From the NCBI GenBank assembly GCA_019400425.1, contig JAFREE010000154.1, positions 1 through 57,390 of the forward strand: a stretch of 57,390 nucleotides of DNA, in the 5' to 3' direction. Source of the DNA: Hymenochaete sp. R1. Taxonomy: Eukaryota; Basidiomycota; Agaricomycetes; Hymenochaetales; Hymenochaetaceae. Position numbers and translations under genes: made by a program. This document shows positions 48,420 through 57,390 of this stretch, in pieces. Position 1 is the stretch's first letter, and every line of letters begins with the position of its first letter. The notes under the pieces were generated by a model. It was not told the DNA's origin, did not search any database, and saw nothing but the letters and a program-made list of their open reading frames with translations.

Positions 48420-49087
48420 TCAGGAGAAGCCTTCCGCAAGACGCAGAGGTTTTACCATTATCCGGCCGTGTTCGATTTCTATCCGAAATCCGAGTTCCAC
48501 AACATATTGAGCGTATGTCCTGGTTAGCATTGCTCCCGAATATATATTGAGAAACGCACGCAAAACCTATAATAGGTGCATCACTTTGAACCGGAAAGCG
48601 ACTTTCCCTGCCCGGTAGATTGATGATTCCCTCGTCAGAGCTCCCAGTATGATATGTTACTATACATGTCAACCGTAGAAGCCATTTCCGTGCGTTCGAA
48701 TCTTTTCGTTCCTAAATAGAAAGAAAAAAAAACTGATTAATTTACCTTGTCAACATTGAAGATGGTCCAGTACTATGATGCGCCGATCTGACCTTCGAAT
48801 GGGATACCATAAATAATCTCGGGTGTCGTTAAAATCCAACAAGGATGAGTAGAATCAGTCCTGAGCGCCCCCAAAGCACCGCGGTACGGGTCGCAGATCT
48901 TCGCGTTAATAATCCCACGATATTCTGCCTCTTCGCATCATGGAAATGAGCGTGTATTCCAAGCCTGGTACCAGACTAGGTGCCAAAAAAAAGAGAAGGC
49001 GCGGTCATATTATAATCTCTAGAGAAAAGAGAAGGAAGACGCACGATAATCTTGCCCGGCCAAGGTAAGACTGGGGTTTTCTGTCAT
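48420..49087 (-). pseudogene. Four-exon gene with two in-frame stops, unknown family
   Basis: Exons on the minus strand: 49087-49045, 48975-48746, 48711-48560, 48519-48420. All introns are short GT-AG introns, the last with a perfect CTAAC branch site, and all phases agree, giving 175 codons. The reading frame holds a TGA at 48940-48938 (after NTRSFP) and a TAG at 48775-48773 (before YWTIFNVDK). Other segments are plainly protein-like: EYRGIINAKICDPYRGAL, HPCWILTTPEIIYGIPF, FATYAQYVVELGFRIEIEHG. Intact splice signals with two nonsense changes point to a recently disabled gene. Alternatives are sequence error or readthrough. The first stop could also be spliced out with a poor intron. Family not recognised. 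Confidence 0.6.
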
Positions 49088-49752
49088 GCTCGTGGAAGAT
49101 AGTGCGTTTGAAGAGCTATGTCCCCAATTCATTATAGCCTCGAACACTTCTAGGCAGATAGTCACATTTTTCGCCCTTCTTTTCTTTCTTCGAATCTGGT
49201 GGGTATTAATCGCGATCCGTATGGTACCGAGCGTATATGGAATCACGTCCGAGTCTGGCAGTATTTCTTCAGTCGAGAGGGTGCAGAGTCTTCCGAGTGT
49301 CTATTCCAAGAGTGCGGATACCTCTGTTTTCATGTTTTGAGATGACCAAGTCGCTCATTTTTTCTCATAGTTGCTCACGTTGCCAGCCCGGGGTCCAATG
49401 ACAGAGTCGATAGGTTATCGCCAGTGCAAGACTGAAGCTCGTCGTTTTGTATATGCGTTGATAAAGTGATAGAAAAGGGCCACGACCATTAGAAATTTCG
49501 ATGAGCGATGCAAGAAAAGATGAGAGATCATGACTGTAATCGGCCAAAGCGCGTCCAAGAACGTCTTCAGCATTCGCCAAAGCTCTTGCGAATTACACGC
49601 GCTTCGACCTCGCTCTTCACCCCTTTCAAGCGCTTGATAATCAGCACTAGTTTTCCTTCGACGCAACCGCTTTGGAGAGCTTCAGCGCAGTTGAGCTTCA
49701 ATCGTGCAATTTAACTTCATTTCGTGCACTTGAACGGAAGGCGGGAGGTCGA
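49088..49752. other. Gene-poor stretch
   Basis: Minus-strand open frames at 49340-49088 and 49666-49365 contain stretches of plausible protein (LWPITVMISHLF; LYQRIYKTTSFSLALAIT) but no supported start, domain or splice chain. They might be decayed sequence. Confidence 0.25.
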
Positions 49753-50018
49753 ATGTCGCAGAACCTCTCTTTACAAGCCAAACGTTGGCGGGTCATCATG
49801 GTCACTTTACCCATCATAGGAGCGACATCCTGTGAGTTCTTAGGACTTTTTTTTGAAACTGTTTAGATGTTTACAATCGATGTTTTTCCTACTTGGCAGA
49901 CGTTCTCTACCAACGACTCGTCACAGGAATCCCACAACGGAGGTTCGCCGACGCACAAGTCCCTCCGGGCGTCAACCAGTCAGGCAAAGAGGAGGGTGTC
50001 GAGAAGACATTGTCTTAA
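49753..50018 (+). CDS. 65-aa single-span membrane protein
   Basis: Two exons, 49753-49831 and 49900-50018, joined through GTGAGT...TTGGCAG; 65 aa. A short N-terminus (MSQNLSLQAKRWR) leads into one membrane helix (VIMVTLPIIGATSYVLYQRL), which is split by the intron, followed by a polar tail of about 30 residues (GIPQRRFADAQVPPGVNQSG). The positive flank before the helix and the size resemble small mitochondrial inner-membrane subunits or assembly factors; that is inference. Its 3' end faces MIC10, 192 bp away. Confidence 0.65.
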
Positions 50019-50210
50019 CGAGGCTTGAAAATGAAATTAAGGATAATATCTATCTGGGTTGTGGTGTATTGGCCAGAAAGAATAATCTACTGCGTCTATC
50101 GTTTACCCCGGCTAAGCATCACAAATGAATTGTCAAAGTCCTTTCGTCGAGGAAAATCGTAACTGAGCGAATGAGACAGCATCGAACCTCTTCAAAACGT
50201 GGACAATCGT

Positions 50211-50756
50211 TTACTTCTGCTCTGCGGGAGCGGGGGTAGATAAAGTTGTGGTCGTAGGTTGCGGAGGGACGACAGCGAGGCGCGTTCCGGGGACACGAGC
50301 AGGGTTGAAAGAGCGGTCGCAGTCAGCGTACGCTGCGCCTGCACCAAAGCCGGTCGAGAGCGCGATTGGCCAAGTTCGTCCTAAGCGTAAATAACTGGTC
50401 AACTAGGCGATTGAAATACAAGAGAATATGTGACCGCACTCCGGAAGAGAATGACGGATGCAACGACGCCAACGCCGAGACCGACACCACTGAGACGCAA
50501 ATGAGCATACTAAGCTGAGGTAGACACGTTCAGCGGAGAAAATACTTACGCTTTCACGACAAGATCGGCCACTGACAGAGGCGAGAGGAGAAGCCAGAAG
50601 AAATTAGCATCCATTTAGATGAAGACGTTGTATCGAACGTACAGCATCGGTCATACTGGATGAGTTTTGTCAGACTGGAAACTCAAACATCATAGCAAAT
50701 CTGTTTACCTTTTGAGCAACGATATTCTCGCTCGATGTCTTAGACGATGTCGACAT
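50211..50756 (-). CDS. MIC10: MICOS subunit MIC10
   Basis: Five exons on the minus strand: 50756-50709, 50655-50643 (13 nt), 50571-50550 (22 nt), 50489-50440, 50380-50211; 100 aa. MIC10 bends the mitochondrial inner membrane at crista junctions by oligomerising through glycine motifs. Both are present: GVGLGVGVVASVILFRRR in the first helix and STGFGAGAAYADCD in the second. YDRCLADLVVKAG precedes them. The Pro/Thr/Ala-rich C-terminal tail is short. Two consecutive micro-exons make this gene hard for automatic prediction. It shares a 199-bp promoter with the membrane-protein gene at 50956. Confidence 0.92.
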
Positions 50757-50955
50757 TGTAGAGAGGTTGTGTGTGTGTTATCGAACGCGATGAGCAACAA
50801 GGGACGAGACCGACGTTGAGAGCGTGACGGCAGTTGCCGGCTGTGGGTCCCCATTGACTTCATCGTTACTTGTTCCTTTCGTCTCACCATCAAGTTCATC
50901 AAATTCAGCGCGTTTGACCGCTTTCTCTCTTGCGGCTTGACCATTGTCATCAACA
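50757..50955. promoter_or_regulatory. Bidirectional promoter, MIC10 / membrane protein 1
   Basis: 199 bp between two start codons, containing a TG repeat (about 50766-50779) and several GACGAG/GACG words. It lacks the TGCACAGCCCC + GACGCGT + TCACGTG module found before membrane proteins 2 and 3. Confidence 0.5.
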
Positions 50956-52630
50956 ATGGAGGCCGAGGGAAGCACCTTCATCTACAGGCTCTTCAAAGAA
51001 CTCGAGAGCTACTCTCCCTACGCTATTGGAGCCCTTGCATTCACTCTACATGAACTCAGCGTGTCCCAAGAGGTAGGCATTACTATTGCTCATCAGCGGC
51101 ATCATACTTCGTTTCTTATCTCTCAAGGTTTAGATCTGGAATGCAGCGCGCAAGATTCCTCACATCGAGGAGACGCCCCGTGCCAACGAGAACGTTAGTG
51201 AAGAGGAACGCTTCAGGATCTATCAAGCGCGCTGGGCCGTTTCGAGGGAGGCCTTCCGCTCCAAACTCTCATCTCTGATTCTCCCGGTCTACCTGATAGG
51301 CGCTATCTTCTTCCAGGTCCTTGTAGCGTTATTCGGTCTGCTTTCAAATGAAGACGGCTCTGTGTACGTGCCAGGAGACAACAAGGCTGAGAACTGGGAT
51401 GACGCATCCAAAGTGTGCGGTGAGGAGATTACGAAGGTGTACTACGATTCCCTCGTTGGACGCTTCCAGTGGTCCAAATACTACTACATGATTGCCCTCT
51501 TTGCGCCGGTAGCCTATGTCTTCGGAAATGTACGATGCAGTTCCAAACTTTCCTATGTCTGCAAATGGCTTATTCGCTTTCGTAGTTCTTTCAGGTCGTA
51601 AGCGGCATTTCAAGTCGCATCGTTTTTCGTGATGCCCATAATCGTAAGGCGTTTATTATGTCCACAGAACGCGTATCTCACTGCTACAATAAGGTATCTC
51701 TGTGTCCTCGATATGGAATAGCGACAGGGGTCCTGAAGTCGCGAAGTTTATGGGCCCAACGGCGGGGGTCATCTTTGCGTTGGGTACGCTCTGGCTCGAG
51801 AATAGTTTTTGTATCTGTTTCTTCTACGGGGTATTGGTGCAGAACATTATCGCATCCAAACCTCGAATCTGGGCGAACTCGATCAAGAAAATAGCAGCCT
51901 TAGGCCTTCTACCCGTGAGTTCCATTTTTAAACCCAATCATCGCTGCTCTCTTGCGTACGATGAACGGTCCGTATCTAGGTGATCGCTATAGTATGGTCG
52001 TTGGTCCATCATGAAAATCCCTTCAGCTTCGTCTACGACATGCCCGCCACTGAAAGCATCAATTGGGCAGCTGTGATCTGTTCGGCCTATCTTAACTCCA
52101 TCGCCATAGTCCTCCTACAATTCTGCTACCGTTTTGACGCCCACATCGAATCAATCGACCTCCTGCCTCTTATCCCCTCAGCCGAGATCTGCACCGGTCT
52201 TATTCCAGACGCCCCATCATCCGTCGTAGCGGCTCGCATCTCTTACACGTACCCACCCGGGCAGAAAGCTCAGTTTGAAGAAGAAATCAGTCTCAAGATG
52301 GAGAGACTCCGCAAGGATAAGGGCGCTGATTTTCCAAGCCCGTACTTCATGGCTGCTGTTTGGTGTACCTTCGGAGCATATTTCACTGTCGCGTTTCTCA
52401 ACGTGAAGGATATGGCCCAGATCTCACCCGAGTGGTCTGGCTTCGCCGCGACAATGCTATTGCCTTTCCTCGCGTTTGCCATGCTATTTCTCACAGCTTG
52501 GACGAGGGGTGAAGTGAAGAAGCTGTGGAACTATCGGGAAGATTACAGGAAGGATTGGGTGGCGGAGGAACGGAAGAATGGGGAGATGAAGGCGCCGGTG
52601 CTAGTGGATTTGAACGAAAAGGTTGAGTGA
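50956..52630 (+). CDS. Multi-span membrane protein, tandem copy 1
   Basis: Five exons, 50956-51072, 51134-51529, 51586-51643, 51694-51914, 51980-52630; 480 aa. Eight or so hydrophobic helices are visible, e.g. YSPYAIGALAFTLHEL, LPVYLIGAIFFQVLVALFGL, MIALFAPVAYVFGNFFQ, GVIFALGTLWLENSFCICFF, AAVICSAYLNSIAIVLLQFC, FMAAVWCTFGAYFTVAFLNV and FAATMLLPFLAFAMLFLTAW. It ends in YREDYRKDWVAEER, a motif shared with copy 2. Intron positions and phases (0,0,1,0) and the 58-nt third exon match copies 2 and 3. No catalytic or transporter signature is recognised. It is the most divergent of the three and lacks FEWTKYY (it has FQWSKYY). Confidence 0.82.
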
Positions 52631-53740
52631 AGCGATCGCGATCACCGCTCACATTTCTTCCCGCCTGAAAAGTGAGCGTCTCTTGCACTTTCCAAGTCTG
52701 AACCCAGCTGCCTTTCTATATTATTTCGCGCGTTTTCCCTTCTCTTTTCCTTGTATTAATAGTCCGTGCATGTATTCGGCCCGAAGAATTGTTTCTTCTC
52801 CCGCCTTTAAATGTTGAAATGAATGATACACAAGCCATTCATGATACATGAAAGACAGCGATGCTTATCTCGTGCGTGATGCGTGCACGCATCATCCTCT
52901 CGGCAATTGAATACTTTTGGCTGTGATCAGTATCAGAAACTGTTCGTGAAAGGTGCGTGCTCTGTACTTCGTCCGATCCTGTGTCAATGTTGATATGGTA
53001 CGATTGAGTTTAAGTACTTCCGTCTTCAATTTCATCCTATCGATGAGTTTGATGCTCCCTTTGTGCACATTGCATACTAAGGAGCAAAGATATCGAAAAC
53101 TCTTTCGAGCGCTCGTTTGCTGCTCCAGACGTCGAACCAAGCACATATTTGGTACTTTTTGTGGTAGTGGTGAGCTTCTGTAGAGACAAGCAGTCACAAG
53201 CTATGGAGACTTGGTCGGAAGTAATGTCCATGCTGCATGCCAATACGATCTCCGGGTGGGGGTACGGGCTCGAATACTACGCACTTTATGTAGGGAAATT
53301 CGAAAGAGATACCGAGCCCGTTTTTAGCTACTGCTCACAATTATGGGGTCCTTGATGGTCTCTGTATCATCGCCGGCGTGATCTTCATTTCGCGTTGCGG
53401 GACTGCGCTTCAAACAACGATATATAGCCCCTCGACGTAAGTATACTATTGAATCGCCCTTTGGACTTAAAGTGCAAATGGACACGTAACTCGGTTCTAC
53501 AAATACCACCAGTGTCGTTGCAGCTGCATCCGACTCGGACTCCTGCTTGCCAGTGCAGTGCACAGCCCCCGAGGCAACCCTTAACCGGGACGCGTTTTAG
53601 TCACGTGATAGTCGTGGGTATTATTCAACAGAGCGTGTGCAGCGCTGGAGCCTCAGCCTCAACTTGAAGTGGGGCTTTAAAGGTCTCTTGGACATTCGCC
53701 ATCACCTCCGTCGACGGGATATACCCATCCAAGCTTTACG
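52631..53740. other. Intergenic region before copy 2
   Basis: 1.1 kb. The last ~190 bp hold the promoter module described at 53559-53608. A short open segment at 53200-53355 (HANTISGWGYGLEYYALYVG) has no splice partner. Nothing else supported. Confidence 0.4.
53559..53608 (+). promoter_or_regulatory. Conserved module upstream of copy 2
   Basis: TGCACAGCCCC (53559-53569), a 19-bp spacer, then GACGCGT (53589-53595) and TCACGTG (53601-53607). The end lies about 133 bp before the copy 2 start. The same three words in the same order precede copy 3. Confidence 0.6.
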
Positions 53741-55460
53741 ATGGGGTCGACATTCTTGTTCTTCTCCGAGTTCTGGCGTTTCTTCCCATACATGGTGACG
53801 GGTTTGGGCTTCAATCTCCTCGAGTCTAATGTATCCTCCCAGGTATGCATTCATTCTGAACTCTCATCGATCTGCTATGCTTTGGACCTCACCGCACGAT
53901 TGATATCCGTAGGTCTGGAAAGCAGCACACAAGCTCCCTCGCCTTGATAGGGCAGTAGACGAGGAAACAGATAATCCCTCCTCCAAAGGAGAACGTGCTG
54001 CGACTTACGGTGCCTGGCTCCATGGACAAATTCCTCATATGCTCGTCATGCTCGGTCTATTGGTCACATATCTGACGCAATTAGTTGTTGGCTACTCTGG
54101 TCTATTGACATTCGAAGATGGAAGAATCTTTGCCCCTACGACATCTCATGATCGACATAGTGCTGCGAGTGATGGAGAAAGGGGGTTGTTCCTTGAAACG
54201 ACGTTCGTGAGATTTGAATGGACGAAGTATTATTACCCAGTGATGCTGTTCATACCTTCTGTTTATGTTTTTGCAAAGGTACGCTCTCAACAACCCTTTG
54301 CTGCCCTCAACGAATCTCAATCTTGGTATAGTTCATGGAGATCTTAGGCGGTGTGACTTCTCTCATTATCGTCCGTCCCTCAAAAAAAGGTAATGTAAAA
54401 TCATATGTTCTCTCTAAAACTCGAACACTGAAGCTAACGATTCCCGGCGTAGGTTTGGCCGTGATACCAATATGGAAGTACAACGACGAAAGGTCAACCT
54501 CCAAATGGCGCATCACCGCGAGATGTCTCGCTGTTGGCGCTACGTGCACCATAGGGGCACTCTGTTTTGAGAATATCGTTTGCGTCTGTTTGCTCTACGC
54601 GGCATTCATGTCAAACATCTCATTCTTGTCTGCAACAAACGGATGTCTATATATGATCTGGAACTTCCTGTTTGCCATTATAGTGGTATGTCAGATCTTA
54701 CCGTGCTCTTCGGCATACCGCGGTCATTTATATCTGAGAACATTCCCATTAGCTCTTGCAAGGGCTACCATATCCCAGTGAAACAGGAGTTGCGCGGCTT
54801 GTGTACCATTATGCCATTCCCTCCACTACAAATGTCGACTGGTCTGGCTTCATCGTCTCCATCTTCATAAGTCCTGCCATTCTATCCTTCATCTCATTCT
54901 GCACCCGCCTAGACGAGTCGCTTGTGCCGAGCGACGCACCACAAATCGTTAAGCCCGTTGAGCTAGTTCCGCTATCCAGTGTCATTCCAGGAGCATCCAC
55001 TAACGGATTTGGAGCAAGGATTTCGTTCTCCGAAGAAGAGCACGATGAAGGCAAAGATGGTCACCTACGATCCGAGGGCGATGGTTACACTGATTTGGAA
55101 ATCGGCATCGCTATGACGAATGGTATTGATTCGAACGTGAAAGCTGACAGAAAGCAGAAATCATTTGGCCAGAAACCATATGGTACTGCTGCCACAGCGG
55201 GCTACGTTCTTTCGTATGTCGTCCTTGCTTATCTCTCAGCTATATCGCGATCGAAAGATCTGGCGGACGGGAGCGCCCAATCTGATGGTTTAGTACGTGA
55301 GTGGGCGCCAAGTGCGATTGTGTACGGCGCTCCAATGGTCATGGTTACGCTCGTAATGATAACGGCGTACGTTAAGGATGAACTGAGGAAGGTCAGGATA
55401 TATGAGGAAGATTATGGAAGGGATTGGGTCATGGAGGAGCGTGATAAAGACTATCAATGA
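53741..55460 (+). CDS. Multi-span membrane protein, tandem copy 2
   Basis: Five exons, 53741-53842, 53913-54278, 54332-54389, 54453-54685, 54753-55460; 488 aa. About eight helices. Family blocks shared with copy 3: EFWRFFPYMVTGLGFNLLES near the N-terminus, VRFEWTKYYYPVMLFIPSVY, GGVTSLIIVR, VIPIWKYNDE, IGALCFENIVCVCLLYAAF, IPSTTNVDWSGFIVS, FCTRLDESL and PVELVPLSSVIPGAS. The C-terminal part adds a charged loop, two further helices and RIYEEDYGRDWVMEERDK. Exon 1 (102 nt), exon 3 (58 nt) and exon 4 (233 nt) have exactly the lengths seen in copy 3. Function unknown; residues buried in the helices give no transporter signature I recognise. Confidence 0.82.
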
Positions 55461-55879
55461 CGGCAGTGAGAAGAAGCCAGTGTTGGCTGGAGCCTGTGAA
55501 TACTAATCCGTGAGCATGATCTGGTATTTGAAATACGGGGCCAGTTTATCCTATGATCCAGCTCAAGTTCCCGCCAGCTTACATCGTTAGTATCAATAGC
55601 CATAACCTGTAAGCTCTGAGATAATTTATACTTTCCTTTCTTTGAGTTGTAACAGTAACAAATTAATAGAATGTCTGTTTTGGTTGTTATTAATTGCTAC
55701 TAATCATAATGAAAGGACGCGCATGCACAGCCCCACAAAAATGGACGCGTCTCGATCACGTGCATACCGTGTGTACTTCTAGCTTATCGGAGTGTTCGGC
55801 GTCAGAGTGTACTGTACTTACTCTTGAACATTGACGGTCATCACCAGCATTGGAAGGGCTGCTTCATCAAACTCACACA
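55461..55879. promoter_or_regulatory. Intergenic region, copy 2 to copy 3
   Basis: 419 bp with the 3' end of copy 2 and the copy 3 promoter, including the module at 55724-55763. Confidence 0.5.
55724..55763 (+). promoter_or_regulatory. Conserved module upstream of copy 3
   Basis: TGCACAGCCCC (55724-55734), a 9-bp spacer, then GACGCGT (55744-55750) and TCACGTG (55756-55762), ending about 117 bp before the copy 3 start. GACGCGT through TCACGTG keeps the same internal 5-bp spacing as before copy 2. Confidence 0.6.
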
Positions 55880-57332
55880 ATGGGCATAGCCCTTATGTTC
55901 GCTGCTGAGTTCTGGCGCTTCCTCCCGTACATCGTTGCGGGCCTCTTTTCCAGCAATCTTGAGGCAGCTGTGTCTTTTCAGGTATGGGTTCAAGTATCAT
56001 ACATCTTATCCTGGCTACGGCTGTGGGCTCGGCGCTCATCCTGTACTTATAGGTCTGGAACGCTGCCCAGATCACCCCACGCCTTGAAGAAGCACCAGCA
56101 AATGCTAATGACACGGAGAAGAATGTTTCAAACGTGGAGAGTGCACAGATCTCCTCGGCACGAAAAGCGGTCCACAAAGCTTGGAAACATGGGCAAATGC
56201 GCCACAAAATTATCATTTTCAGTCTGCTCGGCATTCCGCTCGTTCCACTGGCTGTCGCCTTTTTCGGGCTGCTGGAAACCGAAGATGGAATCCCTTTTGC
56301 CTTTCAAAGCTACTTTGATCGGCTAGAGAGATTTGAAGGGCCGATACGACTGTATCTTGATACGCCAGTTCTTCGATTTGAGTGGACGAAGTATTACTTC
56401 CCGGTGATGCTATTCGTGCCATCTGCGTATGTCTTTGCGAAGGTGAGCCCATTTTCAGTTTTAATCAGGCGAATGAACCTCATTTCTCTCCAAGTTCATT
56501 GAGTTTCTGGGAGGTGTGACCTCCTTGATCGTCGTCCGCAACCCCAAAGACGGTAGGCCAAAACCATCTCTATGTTATCATGGACAGAAATTCTGACATG
56601 TAACATAGAATTGTACGTAATCCCCAAGTGGAAGTATGATGATAAAAAACCACTCTCCAAGCGACGCATTACATTCTCCTTCCTCTCTATGGGCTCGGCA
56701 TGTGCTGTAGGAGCGCTCTGGTTCGAGAACGTTATCTGCATCAGCTTGATTTACACGGCTTTTTTACTGTACTACGCAATCTTGATTGCACCGAGTGGAA
56801 AGCGAAAGATTTGGCAATACCTCCCTTTTGCACTTGCATATGTACGTTCTTCGTTCACTCTGGTTATCCTCCTCTTCTACGAAGGAATATGCGCTTTACA
56901 TCGCTTTGGCAGATCATTGCATTGTACTTTTCTCCAGGCAAAAATGGCCCGTTATATAGCATCCGCATCATCCCTTCAACCACGAGTGTTGATTGGACTG
57001 GGTTCCTCATTTCCATGCTCATGGCAAACCCAACCCTCTCTTTCATATCTTTCTGCGTCCGTCTTGACGAGTCGCTTGGACTTGGCGACCTTTCAGTAAT
57101 TCTCAAACCCGTTGAGATCGTGCCGTTATCCAATGTCATTCCTGGTGCAGCCACTGACGACTTTGGCACAATGGTCACGCTCACCAAAAGGAAACGCTCT
57201 AACGACGATATTTCCCAGTCTGGCGAATGTGATATAAACGACAATGTCTTCGGAAGCGGTATCGGTATGACAAAGGAGAATGTTCCAATTCATAAAGACG
57301 TCAACATGAGGGCTGTTAGGCTTGAGTCTTGA
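55880..57332 (+). CDS. Multi-span membrane protein, tandem copy 3 (short)
   Basis: Five exons, 55880-55981, 56053-56442, 56495-56552, 56609-56841, 56913-57332; 400 aa. It matches copy 2 throughout most of its length: AAEFWRFLPYIVAGLFSSNL, LRFEWTKYYFPVMLFVPSAY, FLGGVTSLIVVR, VIPKWKYDDK, VGALWFENVICISLIYTAF, IPSTTSVDWTGFLIS, FCVRLDESL and PVEIVPLSNVIPGA. It stops about 95 residues early, losing the last two helices and the DWVxEER motif. Downstream sequence to the window end shows no match to the lost part, though an intron leading to exons beyond the window cannot be excluded. Function unknown. Confidence 0.8.
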
Positions 57333-57390
57333 TCTCAAGCCGGAGGTTGGTTTGTTTCGTCACGCAGTATGAATCTGAACGGGTGTTCGA

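Noticed and set aside
20147..55762. Apparent enrichment of CACGTG in promoters
   Set aside because: About 14 sites are expected by chance in 57 kb, and some lie in coding sequence; only the composite module before copies 2 and 3 and the FunK1 pair element were kept.
1..57390. CRISPR array, integrase, transposase or secondary-metabolite cluster
   Set aside because: No spaced direct repeats, no recombinase or reverse transcriptase motifs and no backbone biosynthetic enzymes were seen.

Overview
The window comes from a filamentous basidiomycete, most likely an Agaricomycete. Genes are split by many introns of about 40-70 nt with GTRNGT donors and YAG acceptors. Neighbours lie on both strands without operons. 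Two genes encode fungal-type (FunK1) protein kinases, a family expanded in mushrooms. All exon models below were built by hand from splice signals and reading-frame phase; where lengths are given, the spliced sum is a whole number of codons.

1-29 kb is mostly housekeeping. In order: a divergent SRPK-like kinase (+), a PQ-loop membrane protein (+), a coiled-coil/Ser-Gly-rich protein (+), the ER stress sensor IRE1 (-) divergent from the cohesin subunit SCC3 (+), a secreted or type I membrane protein (-), the Nem1-Spo7 phosphatase regulator SPO7 (+), histidinol-phosphatase HIS2 (+), a tiny Cys-rich protein (+), and the uracil-catabolism protein URC4 (+).

29-37 kb: an SLC45/SUT-type sugar transporter (-), then a convergent pair of mitochondr​ial electron carriers, adrenodoxin-type ferredoxin (+) and ETF-ubiquinone oxidoreductase (-).

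37-50 kb is accessory. Two tandem FunK1 kinases (-) share gene structure and a promoter element. Between and beside them lie decayed coding sequences with scattered stop codons.

50-57 kb: MIC10 (-) faces a 65-aa membrane protein (+). It shares a 199-bp divergent promoter with the first of three tandem paralogous multi-span membrane proteins (+), a family I do not recognise. The second and third copies carry the same upstream module, TGCACAGCCCC followed by GACGCGT and TCACGTG. This cluster is the best candidate in the window for something undescribed.
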